A stretch of 5,689 nucleotides of DNA. Origin: an uncultured Candidatus Saccharibacteria bacterium (GTDB lineage: Bacteria; Patescibacteriota; Saccharimonadia; Saccharimonadales; UBA4665). The translations under genes were made by a program, and so were the position numbers. The DNA lies in contig CAITDW010000149.1 in assembly GCA_903891235.1 (NCBI GenBank), positions 1-5,689 on the forward strand. The letters are read 5' to 3'. Each line of letters opens with the position of its first letter. Positions within the stretch are counted from its first letter, which is position 1. The notes under the pieces are model-generated. The model did no database searches. It saw only the letters and a list, made by a program, of their open reading frames with translations, and was not told where the DNA came from. Shown in pieces: positions 1-5,689 of the stretch.

Positions 1-266
<266 letters not shown>

Positions 267-267
<1 letters not shown>

Positions 268-818
268 TGTCTAAGATTCTAAGCGTCAAAGAAACAATTA
301 TTCCAGGTTTATTTGAAATTGATTTAGTTTCACATAAAGATGAGCGAGGATGGTTTAAGGAAAATTATCAGAAAGAAAAACTAGAATCTCTTGGTCTCCC
401 GAATTTTAATATTGTACAAAATAATTATTCTTTCAATATAGATAAGGGAACCATTAGAGGATTACATGCAGAACCTTGGGAAAAATACATATCTGTAGCA
501 AATGGAAGAGTATTTTGTGCGTGGGTAGACATTAGAAAAGGCAAAACTTTTGGTCAGGTACTAACCATGCAAATAACACCAGATAAAGCAGTCTTTGTTC
601 CTCGTGGTGTGGCTAATAGTTATCAGACACTAGATAATAATATTACGTATACTTATTTAGTAAATGATTACTATTCGCCTGATGCTAAGTATGGTGCGGT
701 CAATTTATTTGATAAAGATCTGAAAATTAATTGGCCCTTAACCGAAAATGAATCGATCGTATCAGAGAAAGATAAAAATAATCCATATCTTAAAGATGTT
801 AGACCAATGGAATTTTAA
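267..818 (+). CDS. rmlC: dTDP-4-dehydrorhamnose 3,5-epimerase (RmlC), variant subfamily
   Basis: A 183-residue cupin-fold epimerase that converts dTDP-4-keto-6-deoxyglucose to dTDP-4-keto-L-rhamnose; the length is normal for RmlC. Visible motifs are DERGWFKE (25-32), GTIRGLHAEPW (61-71) with Arg64 and the catalytic-type His67, Lys73, VDIRKGKTFG (87-96), VPRGVANSYQ (111-120), YTYLVNDYYSP (128-138) with the likely catalytic Tyr130, and VSEKD (165-169), whose Asp169 matches the Asp of the His-Asp dyad. Classical RmlC has AHGF where this protein has ANSY, so a substrate-contacting His is replaced by Asn117. The GLHAEPW and VANSYQ wording matches the form that I recall fused to RmlD in actinobacteria. 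The ATG at 267 overlaps the rmlB stop by one base; only a weak AGG (258-260) precedes it, so coupling to rmlB is likely. The product could have altered specificity, but the context favours rhamnose. Confidence 0.9.
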
Positions 819-1673
819 ATGAATCAAGAAAATATATTAATTATAGGATCAAATGGTCAACTTGGCACAGCACTTAAGCTACAATACCCCAATGCAACTA
901 ATGTAGATTTTAAAGAACTGGATATTACTAACTTAGAAGAATTAAAAAAATTTAATTGGTCGAGATTTAAGATTATTTTAAATGCTGCAGCTTATACTAA
1001 TGTTGATGGTGCCGAAACTGAGGAAGGCCGAGTAATGGCTTGGAAAGTTAATGCAATAGGCCCAAAGAACTTATCTATAATTGCCAGGGACAATGATTTA
1101 ACTCTATTACATATATCAACTGACTATGTTTTCGATGGCAAAATAAATAATCATAATGAGGATGAATTTTTTAGCCCTTTGAGCGTTTATGGATCCAGTA
1201 AAGCTGCTGGAGATATAATAGTTTCATCCCTCCCAAAGCATTACATACTACGCACTTCATGGGTTATTGGTGAAGGCAAAAACTTTGTTAAGACTATGAT
1301 TGAGCTTGGCAAAAAAGGTATTAACCCAAATGTAGTTTCAGATCAAATTGGAAGGTTAACTTTTACAAATGAACTAGTCAGAGCAATAGATTTTCTTATA
1401 AACACCAGTTCAATATTTGGAACATACAACTTAAGTAACTCTGGGGAAGAAAAGAGCTGGGCCGATATCACAAGAAGAATATTTGAATATATGAACATGA
1501 CCAATAATGTCATTAATGTATCCACGGAAGAATACTATAAAGACAAAGAGGGTATTGCTCCACGACCCCTAAAAAGTACTCTAAATTTGAGCAAAATTCA
1601 ATCTAAGGGTTTTAAATCTAGAGCTTGGGAAGAAGAATTAATAGACTATATCAAAAAGGAGACTTCATCATGA
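819..1673 (+). CDS. rmlD: dTDP-4-dehydrorhamnose reductase (RmlD)
   Basis: A 284-residue short-chain dehydrogenase/reductase that performs the last step, reducing dTDP-4-keto-L-rhamnose to dTDP-L-rhamnose with NAD(P)H. It shows the nucleotide-binding GSNGQLG (10-16), [12 protein letters not shown] (55-66) typical of RmlD, STDYVFDG (100-107), the catalytic YGSSK (Tyr124, Lys128), RTSWVIG (145-151) and the C-terminal PRPLKSTL (248-255) signature. The length is normal. The ATG directly follows the rmlC TAA with no gap and lies in the same reading frame, so one stop codon is all that separates the two proteins. The only Shine-Dalgarno-like sequence is a GGA at 809-811, so initiation probably depends on ribosomes finishing rmlC. 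The gene ends in TGA overlapping the rmlA ATG (ATGA). Confidence 0.95.
   Translation: MNQENILIIGSNGQLGTALKLQYPNATNVDFKELDITNLEELKKFNWSRFKIILNAAAYTNVDGAETEEGRVMAWKVNAIGPKNLSIIARDNDLTLLHISTDYVFDGKINNHNEDEFFSPLSVYGSSKAAGDIIVSSLPKHYILRTSWVIGEGKNFVKTMIELGKKGINPNVVSDQIGRLTFTNELVRAIDFLINTSSIFGTYNLSNSGEEKSWADITRRIFEYMNMTNNVINVSTEEYYKDKEGIAPRPLKSTLNLSKIQSKGFKSRAWEEELIDYIKKETSS
1656..1661 (+). promoter_or_regulatory. Ribosome binding site fixing the rmlA start
   Basis: AAGGAG lies 8 bases before the ATG at 1670, the best Shine-Dalgarno match in the left operon. It decides the start of rmlA: an in-frame ATG at 1625 would add 15 residues with no family match, whereas starting at 1670 gives the standard [14 protein letters not shown] beginning. 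Confidence 0.85.
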
Positions 1674-2530
1674 AAGGTATAATTTTAGCTGGAGGATCAG
1701 GAACTAGACTCTACCCAATAACTAAGGGTATTTCAAAACAATTAATGCCAATTTATGACAAACCAATGATCTATTATCCACTATCTACTCTTATGATGGC
1801 TGGCATAAGAGAAATATTAATTATAACAACCCCTGAGGATCAATCTCAATTTCAAAAATTACTTGGAGATGGATTGAGCTTAGGAATAAGGCTTGAATAT
1901 GCAATTCAACCAAAACCTGAAGGACTAGCCCAAGCATTTATCATAGGAGAGGAGTTTATTGGCAAGGATTCAGTAGCATTAATACTTGGAGATAATATAT
2001 TTTACGGTCAAGGTTTTGGTGAAAGTCTTAAGGATTGCACCAATCCTGATGGTGGTAGGGTTTTTGCATATGAGGTGTCCGATCCAGAAAGATATGGTGT
2101 AGTGGAATTTGATTCAAATAATAACGCTATATCGATCGAGGAAAAGCCAGTAAAGCCAAAATCTAACTTTGCAGTTGTAGGATTATACTTCTATGACAAT
2201 TCAGTGCTAGAAATTGCAAAAAATATACAACCTAGTGGCAGAGGTGAACTTGAGATAACATCAATTAACGAAGAATACTTAAAACAAGGAAGGTTAAAGG
2301 TGATGACACTCGAACGAGGATCAGCTTGGTTAGATACTGGAACATTTGAATCAATGAATCAGGCAGCACAGTTTGTCCAAGTGATCGAAGAAAGAACTGG
2401 TTATAAAATTGGATGTATTGAAGAGGTTGCTTGGCAAGAGAAATATATTAATCAGGATCAATTAGAAGAACTAGCTAGACCTCTTGAGAAGTCTGGTTAT
2501 GGAAAATATGTACTGGGTTTAATTAAGTGA
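1670..2530 (+). CDS. rmlA: Glucose-1-phosphate thymidylyltransferase (RmlA)
   Basis: A 286-residue nucleotidyltransferase that joins glucose-1-phosphate and dTTP to give dTDP-glucose and pyrophosphate, the committed step of the rhamnose pathway, normally feedback-inhibited by dTDP-rhamnose. Motifs run in the expected order: LAGGSGTRL (6-14), [12 protein letters not shown] (22-33) with a binding Lys, [11 protein letters not shown] (80-90), LGDNIFYG (106-113) with the metal-binding Asp108, EEKP (157-160), GRGELEIT (190-197) and WLDTGT (220-225) with the second metal-binding Asp222. The length is typical of the short, homotetrameric RmlA class. It is the last gene of the + operon and overlaps rmlD by 4 bases. 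Its TGA stop is only 4 bases from the stop of the convergent decarboxylase gene. Confidence 0.97.
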   Translation: MKGIILAGGSGTRLYPITKGISKQLMPIYDKPMIYYPLSTLMMAGIREILIITTPEDQSQFQKLLGDGLSLGIRLEYAIQPKPEGLAQAFIIGEEFIGKDSVALILGDNIFYGQGFGESLKDCTNPDGGRVFAYEVSDPERYGVVEFDSNNNAISIEEKPVKPKSNFAVVGLYFYDNSVLEIAKNIQPSGRGELEITSINEEYLKQGRLKVMTLERGSAWLDTGTFESMNQAAQFVQVIEERTGYKIGCIEEVAWQEKYINQDQLEELARPLEKSGYGKYVLGLIK

Positions 2531-2534
2531 TTTA

Positions 2535-3479
2535 TTATATTGTAGTCTTAAAATAATCTATTGTTTTTTTAAGACCTTCATCAAGTTTAATCTTTGGGTC
2601 CCAATGTAACTTATTTATGGCCAGTCCAATGTCAGGTTTTCGCTGCATAGGATCATCACCAGGTAATGTTTCATAAATTAGTTCAGATTTGGAAGCTGTT
2701 AAATTAATGACCTTTTTTGCTAAATCTATTATCGTAAACTCACCTGGATTACCTAGGTTCATAGGTCCTTCTTGATTAGAATCTATAAGTATTTTTACGG
2801 CCTCAATAAGGTCATCAACATAACAAAAGCTCCTAGTTTGCATTCCATCGCCATAAACGGTTAAAGAACGCCCTTCAAGTGCTTGTACAATGAAATTAGA
2901 CACCACTCTTCCGTCATGAGGATCCATTCTAGGACCATATGTATTAAAGAAGCGAGCAATGACAGTATTTAATTTGTATTTCTTTCGATAAGAATAGATA
3001 AGGGCTTCGGCAAATCTTTTAGACTCATCATACATACTTCTAGGTCCATATGTATTAACACTTCCCTTGTAGCTTTCTGGTTGAGGATGAATCTCCGGGT
3101 CACCATACACCTCACTTGTAGAGGCCTGGAAAAATCTTGCATTATTTTTTTTAGCTAGATCAAGCATATTTTTTAAACCAATTGATCCTACGTCAAGTGT
3201 TTCAATTGCAAGTCTCTGATAATGAGGAGGGCTTGCTGGTGATGCTAGGTTAGCAATAATATCAAATTTTTCTTTAGTTAGGCTTTTTGGAACTGGTCTA
3301 CATATATCATATTCTATAAAATTAAAGTTCTTATTTTTTAAAAGGTGGTCAATGTTTTTAATTGATCCAGTAGATAAATTATCTACACAAGTGACCTTAT
3401 AGTCTTCTGCAAGATATTTATCTGCCAAATGAGATCCAAGAAAACCAGCGCCACCAGTTATTAGAATGTTTTTAGTCAT
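2535..3479 (-). CDS. UDP-glucuronate decarboxylase / UDP-xylose synthase (extended SDR)
   Basis: A 314-residue extended short-chain dehydrogenase of the UXS type, which turns UDP-glucuronate into UDP-xylose and CO2 using bound NAD. Visible are TGGAGFLGSHL (8-18), VDNLSTGS (32-39), the decarboxylase hallmark NLASPASPPHY (77-87), STSEVYGDP (120-128) with catalytic-type Thr121 and Glu123, YDESK (Tyr150, Lys154), ARFFNTYGPRM (175-185) and TRSFCYVDDL (215-224). The length fits bacterial UXS. Many UXS proteins read YDEGK here, so the Ser is a small deviation. A longer reading from 3560 exists, but the start at 3479 gives the proper N-terminus MTKNILITGG and has a ribosome site. It overlaps the end of ugd by 8 bases (ATGACTAA), so it is translated after the enzyme that makes its substrate. 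A related epimerase such as a UDP-sugar 4-epimerase is less likely given ASPASPPHY and HPQPESY. Confidence 0.9.
   Translation of the reverse strand: MTKNILITGGAGFLGSHLADKYLAEDYKVTCVDNLSTGSIKNIDHLLKNKNFNFIEYDICRPVPKSLTKEKFDIIANLASPASPPHYQRLAIETLDVGSIGLKNMLDLAKKNNARFFQASTSEVYGDPEIHPQPESYKGSVNTYGPRSMYDESKRFAEALIYSYRKKYKLNTVIARFFNTYGPRMDPHDGRVVSNFIVQALEGRSLTVYGDGMQTRSFCYVDDLIEAVKILIDSNQEGPMNLGNPGEFTIIDLAKKVINLTASKSELIYETLPGDDPMQRKPDIGLAINKLHWDPKIKLDEGLKKTIDYFKTTI
2545..2575. repeat. 9-bp perfect inverted repeat at the convergent 3' ends; weak terminator candidate
   Basis: GTCTTAAAA (2545-2553) is the exact reverse complement of TTTTAAGAC (2567-2575), with a 13-base loop. It lies just past the rmlA stop and inside the last codons of the convergent decarboxylase gene. 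The stem is AT-rich, no clean T-run follows it on either strand, and coding sequence overlaps it. It may slow or end rmlA transcription before extensive antisense reading, but it is a poor match to an intrinsic terminator. Confidence 0.3.
2927..3058. repeat. Pair of 21-base near-identical direct repeats within the UXS gene
   Basis: Bases 2927-2947 and 3038-3058 match at 20 of 21 positions; the only difference is A versus T at 2934/3045. The offset is 111 bases, exactly 37 codons, so both copies are read in the same frame. Each encodes NTYGPR, once before Ser-Met-Tyr of the catalytic helix and once in the RFFNTYGPRM substrate loop. The protein motif recurrence explains most of the match, but the codon choice is also nearly identical. 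Confidence 0.75.
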
Positions 3480-4791
3480 TAATAATCTCCCTACCAATAC
3501 TTTCATAGTACAGTCCCTTACCTCGCATATCATCATTATTAAATAAATTTCTGCCATCAAATATGACAGGTTTTTTTAATAATTTTTTAATCTTATTAAA
3601 GTCTGGGCTTTTAAATTCAGACCATTCTGTCGCTATGATTAATGCGTCACAGTCTTCCAGTAGGTCATATTCATTATCAAAATACTGAATATTCTTACTG
3701 TCTTTCATGAGCTTCTTAACATTAGGCATGGCTTCTGGGTCAAAGACATTAACTTTAGCCCCATTAGAGATTAAGCTATTAATAATCTCAAGAGCTGGAG
3801 CTTCTCGAATGTCATCGGTGTCTGGCTTAAAAGATAGTCCCCATACTGCAAAAGTCTTGCCGTTAACATTATCCTCGTAATATTTCATCATCTTCTTAGT
3901 TAGTACTAGTTTTTGAATTTTATTCACTTCACTTACAGAGTTTAGAATCTTAAAGTCATAGCCCATATTGCTAGAAGATTTTTGAAGAGCCATCACATCT
4001 TTAGGAAAACAACTTCCTCCATAGCCAATTCCTGGGAACAAGAAACGTTTTCCAATTCTTTCATCAGAACCAATACCAAGCCGGACATCATCAACATTCG
4101 CTCCAAGTATTTCGCAGAGATTAGCGACTTCATTCATGAAAGATATTTTTGTCGCTAGGAATGAATTAGCTACATACTTTGTCATTTCAGCAGATTTTTC
4201 ATCCATAAAATATATAGGGTTACCTTGCTTAACAAATGGACTATAGAGCTTTTGTAGTACTTTCTTGGCTTTCTCGGAACTTGTTCCTATGACTACTCGA
4301 TCTGGCTTCATGAAATCATCAACAGCAAAGCCTTCTCGTAAAAATTCTGGGTTCGATACTACATCAAATTCTGCTTTTGTAGTACTTTCTATGCATTCAT
4401 TAACTTGCTCTGAAGTACCGACGGGAACGGTACTCTTATCTATTACGATAGTGTATTTATTTAGATATGGGCCAATCTTTTTAGCAACATCCATGATATA
4501 CGAGAGATCAGCTGAACCATCCTCTCCGGGTGGAGTTGGAAGAGCTAAGAATATAACCTCTGCATCTTTTATTCCGGACTTCAAATCAGATGTAAAAATC
4601 AATCGTTTTTCTTTAATGTTACGTTTAAAGATTTTTTCTAGACCTGGCTCATAAATAGGAATTTTGCCATCCTTCATCATCCCTACCTTAGCTTCATCTA
4701 TATCTATACAAGTTACTTCATTACCAGTTTCAGCGAAACAAGTTCCAGTTACTAAACCAACATACCCAGTACCTACGACAGAAATTTTCAT
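3472..4791 (-). CDS. ugd: UDP-glucose 6-dehydrogenase
   Basis: A 439-residue UDP-glucose/GDP-mannose dehydrogenase family enzyme that oxidises UDP-glucose to UDP-glucuronate with two NAD+. The N-terminal Rossmann domain has GTGYVGLVTG (7-16), LPTPPGEDGSADLSY (84-98) and STVPVGT (120-126). The middle domain has SNPEFLREG (146-154), KYVANSFLATKISFMNE (205-221) with Lys205, and GIGYGGSCFPKD (254-265) with catalytic Cys261. The C-terminal UDP-binding domain has WGLSFKPDTDDIREAP (317-332) and FDGRN (411-415). GGSCFPKD and FKPDTDDIRE, with UDP-xylose synthase directly downstream, favour UDP-glucose over GDP-mannose as substrate. UDP-xylose inhibits many such enzymes, so feedback is plausible. The start at 4791 has an AAGGAG site and overlaps the gtrA stop by 4 bases. 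An exact 18-bp repeat lies inside the gene. Confidence 0.95.
   Translation of the reverse strand: MKISVVGTGYVGLVTGTCFAETGNEVTCIDIDEAKVGMMKDGKIPIYEPGLEKIFKRNIKEKRLIFTSDLKSGIKDAEVIFLALPTPPGEDGSADLSYIMDVAKKIGPYLNKYTIVIDKSTVPVGTSEQVNECIESTTKAEFDVVSNPEFLREGFAVDDFMKPDRVVIGTSSEKAKKVLQKLYSPFVKQGNPIYFMDEKSAEMTKYVANSFLATKISFMNEVANLCEILGANVDDVRLGIGSDERIGKRFLFPGIGYGGSCFPKDVMALQKSSSNMGYDFKILNSVSEVNKIQKLVLTKKMMKYYEDNVNGKTFAVWGLSFKPDTDDIREAPALEIINSLISNGAKVNVFDPEAMPNVKKLMKDSKNIQYFDNEYDLLEDCDALIIATEWSEFKSPDFNKIKKLLKKPVIFDGRNLFNNDDMRGKGLYYESIGREIIND
3487..3491 (-). promoter_or_regulatory. Ribosome binding site for the UXS gene
   Basis: On the - strand GGGAG lies 7 bases before the ATG at 3479, within the end of the ugd coding sequence. 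It supports the 314-residue form over the 27-residue-longer reading. Confidence 0.7.
4248..4390. repeat. Exact 18-bp direct repeat within ugd, copies 125 bp apart
   Basis: GCTTTTGTAGTACTTTCT occurs at 4248-4265 and again at 4373-4390 on the + strand. The copies are 125 bases apart, not a multiple of three, so they are read in different frames of ugd: one encodes part of KKVLQKL (residues 176-182), the other part of ESTTKAE (135-141). Protein similarity therefore cannot explain the identity. The repeat core contains the palindrome AGTACT. Confidence 0.9.
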
Positions 4792-5225
4792 TCTATATCT
4801 CCTTCAATCTTATTAATATTAACGTCTTTCCAAACAAAATATTTAGACCAAAAGAAATTCCACCCCAAGATGATTACTGAACTTATACTTAGAGATAACA
4901 GATTGCCAAAATGTGCTAGTTTCTCAAACAAACCAACCATTAATGTACTGCCTAATATTGCAGGCCAAGAAGTTAAATGAAACTTAATGAGTAAATTGGT
5001 CTTTGATTTATCTACCTTATGATGAGCATATGTCCAATGATTATGAAGTAGGAAATTACTGAATAGTGCAATCTCGGCACTAATAAGCTGGGCCAGAAAT
5101 ATATCTACACCGAGTTGTCTATGTAGTAATGTTAATAGAATTAAATTTATTAAAAATCCAAGCCCTCCGACTATGGAAAAACGAATAAAATCTATTTTTA
5201 TAATCTTGGTAATTTTTTCCCTCAT
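4788..5225 (-). CDS. GtrA-family membrane protein, putative polyprenyl-phosphate-sugar flippase
   Basis: A 145-residue (from the ATG at 5225) GtrA-like protein with four predicted membrane helices, about residues 14-34, 42-62, 84-101 and 107-127. Family marks are FSIVGGLGFLINL (16-28) in helix 1, SNFLLHNHWTY (56-66) after helix 2 and WNFFWSKYFVWK (122-133) after helix 4. Members are thought to move undecaprenyl- or polyprenyl-phosphate-linked sugars across the membrane, usually paired with a GtrB/DPM1-like glycosyltransferase; such an enzyme begins 64 bases away on the other strand. The start is uncertain: ATG at 5225 gives a short basic N-terminus, ATG at 5234 adds 3 residues, TTG at 5243 adds 6, and none has a good ribosome site (GAAAG lies 11 bases from 5225). 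The stop overlaps ugd (ATGA), making it the first gene of the UDP-xylose operon. Confidence 0.87.
   Translation of the reverse strand: MREKITKIIKIDFIRFSIVGGLGFLINLILLTLLHRQLGVDIFLAQLISAEIALFSNFLLHNHWTYAHHKVDKSKTNLLIKFHLTSWPAILGSTLMVGLFEKLAHFGNLLSLSISSVIILGWNFFWSKYFVWKDVNINKIEGDIE
4799..4804 (-). promoter_or_regulatory. Ribosome binding site for ugd
   Basis: On the - strand AAGGAG lies 7 bases before the ATG at 4791, inside the last codons of gtrA. It is a full-strength site and suggests ugd is translated well even without coupling to gtrA. Confidence 0.85.
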
Positions 5226-5245
5226 AATAAACATCGCTTTCAAGA

Positions 5246-5278
5246 TATGTTAACATAATATTAACAGTAATTATTAAC
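5246..5278. promoter_or_regulatory. Divergent promoter/operator region: 12-bp palindrome and three TTAAC repeats
   Basis: The gap between gtrA and the GT2 gene must carry promoters for both directions. It contains the perfect palindrome TATGTTAACATA (5246-5257) and the direct repeat TTAAC at 5250-5254, 5261-5265 and 5274-5278, spaced 11 and 13 bases, about one helical turn each. CATAAT (5254-5259) could be a -10 box for the + strand gene, but no convincing -35 box is visible for either strand. An operator for a DNA-binding regulator is an inference; AT-rich sequence makes chance matches easier. Confidence 0.45.
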
Positions 5279-5279
5279 G

Positions 5280-5284
5280 AAAGG
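5280..5284 (+). promoter_or_regulatory. Ribosome binding site for the GT2 gene (GTG start)
   Basis: AAAGG lies 5 bases before the GTG at 5290. It supports GTG as the start, because the next in-frame ATG (5320) would remove the first strand of the glycosyltransferase fold (LLSIVMPCYNE). Confidence 0.65.
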
Positions 5285-5289
5285 TAGTT

Positions 5290-5689
5290 GTGAAAAAGAC
5301 TAATTTATTATCAATAGTTATGCCTTGCTATAACGAAAAAGATACAATCGAAAAAATAATAGACGAGGTTATGGACGTAGACCTTGGTTCAACAAAAAAA
5401 GAAATAATTATTGTTGATGATGGTTCAAAAGATGGAACTAGAGATATATTAGAAAAATTAGCAAAGCAGAACAAAAGCATTAAGTTGATTTTTCAAAAAA
5501 TTAATCAAGGTAAGGGTGCTGCACTTAAAAAAGGAATACTGGAATCAAAGGGTGATGTAGTCGTGATTCAAGATGCAGACCTTGAGTATGATCCAGAAGA
5601 ATACAAAAGATTACTATATCCAATCGAGAGAGAACATGCAGCCGTAGTGTATGGTTCGAGATTTATAGGCGGTGAACCTCATAGAATTA
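5290..5689 (+). CDS. Family 2 glycosyltransferase, DPM1/GtrB-like, N-terminal part (3' end outside window)
   Basis: The first 133 codons of a GT-A fold glycosyltransferase, open to the right edge. Visible are LLSIVMPCYNE (6-16), EIIIVDDGSKDGT (38-50), NQGKGAALKKG (72-82), the metal-binding DAD in VVIQDADLEYDP (91-102) and VVYGSRFIGGEPHRI (119-133). The last motif is typical of dolichol-phosphate-mannose-synthase-like enzymes, which transfer a sugar from a nucleotide donor to a polyprenyl phosphate at the cytoplasmic face. A C-terminal membrane region, present in some members, cannot be judged here. It starts with GTG and is divergent from gtrA. The inferred role is to make the lipid-linked sugar that GtrA flips. 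The donor sugar is unknown; products of neighbouring genes are candidates, but UDP-glucose or GDP-mannose are equally possible. Confidence 0.9.
   Translation, partial: MKKTNLLSIVMPCYNEKDTIEKIIDEVMDVDLGSTKKEIIIVDDGSKDGTRDILEKLAKQNKSIKLIFQKINQGKGAALKKGILESKGDVVVIQDADLEYDPEEYKRLLYPIEREHAAVVYGSRFIGGEPHRI

Noticed and set aside
816..821. Stop-codon recoding to produce an RmlC-RmlD fusion
   Set aside because: TAA is not known to be reassigned in the lineages considered, and an ATG follows at once, so ordinary termination and re-initiation is the simpler reading; kept only as an observation about the junction.
1343..1525. Open frame of 60 codons on the - strand inside rmlD
   Set aside because: It lies wholly antisense to a well-conserved RmlD region, has no ribosome site I can see and no recognisable motif; a shadow of the real gene.
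1625..1669. 15-residue N-terminal extension of RmlA
   Set aside because: It lies inside conserved rmlD sequence and the strong AAGGAG site points to the ATG at 1670.
3480..3560. 27-residue N-terminal extension of the UXS protein
   Set aside because: It overlaps the ugd C-terminus, precedes the normal MTKNILITGG start and lacks family similarity; the 3479 start has a ribosome site.
4414..4434. 7-bp inverted repeat AGTACCG / CGGTACT with a 7-base loop, locally GC-richer
   Set aside because: It encodes the invariant STVPVGT motif of ugd, whose codons naturally form this symmetry, and it sits mid-gene on a - strand operon; no reason to call a terminator or operator.
4265..4654. Open frame of 129 codons on the + strand inside ugd
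   Set aside because: It is antisense to conserved UDP-glucose dehydrogenase motifs, its translation resembles no family I know, and AT-rich coding strands often leave such shadows.
4811..4821. TTAATATTAA palindrome near the end of gtrA
   Set aside because: Short, purely A/T and within coding sequence; expected by chance in this composition.

Overview
The window is a compact, AT-rich (G+C roughly mid-30s percent, estimated by eye) bacterial surface-polysaccharide locus. It is almost wholly coding and contains seven recognisable genes, two of them cut by the window edges. I see no mobile element, RNA gene or CRISPR array.

Left half, + strand (1-2530): the end of rmlB, then rmlC, rmlD and rmlA. 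This is a complete route from glucose-1-phosphate to dTDP-L-rhamnose, apart from the missing front of rmlB. The genes overlap or abut: TAATG between B and C, TAA directly followed by ATG between C and D, and ATGA between D and A. They must be one operon whose promoter lies left of the window. Middle, - strand (4791 down to 2535): UDP-glucose 6-dehydrogenase followed by a UDP-glucuronate decarboxylase (UDP-xylose synthase), giving UDP-glucose to UDP-glucuronate to UDP-xylose. A GtrA-family membrane protein sits at the head of this operon (down from about 5225), again with overlapping junctions. The two operons converge with only 4 bases between their stop codons. Right edge, + strand (5290 onward): the first 133 codons of a family 2 glycosyltransferase of the dolichol-phosphate-mannose-synthase / GtrB type, diverging from gtrA across a short AT-rich intergenic stretch.

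Together the genes supply activated rhamnose and xylose (or glucuronate). They also provide a likely lipid-linked sugar system: the GT2 enzyme charges a polyprenyl phosphate and GtrA is the candidate flippase. The products probably feed a rhamnose- and pentose- or uronate-containing cell-surface glycan.

Organism: the genetic code is standard. TGA ends rmlD, rmlA and gtrA at natural C-termini, which argues against UGA-recoding lineages such as Gracilibacteria, Absconditabacteria (SR1) and mycoplasmas. RmlC belongs to the variant group that, as I recall, is fused to RmlD in actinobacteria such as bifidobacteria and corynebacteria, and the order B-C-D-A also resembles those operons. With the AT-rich, overlapping gene style, a low-GC Patescibacteria lineage such as Saccharibacteria is a reasonable guess, but the window cannot prove it.

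Nothing here is clearly a new system. The points most worth a second look are the in-frame rmlC/rmlD junction, the altered RmlC active-site residue, an exact 18-bp direct repeat inside ugd, and the palindrome plus TTAAC repeats between gtrA and the GT2 gene.
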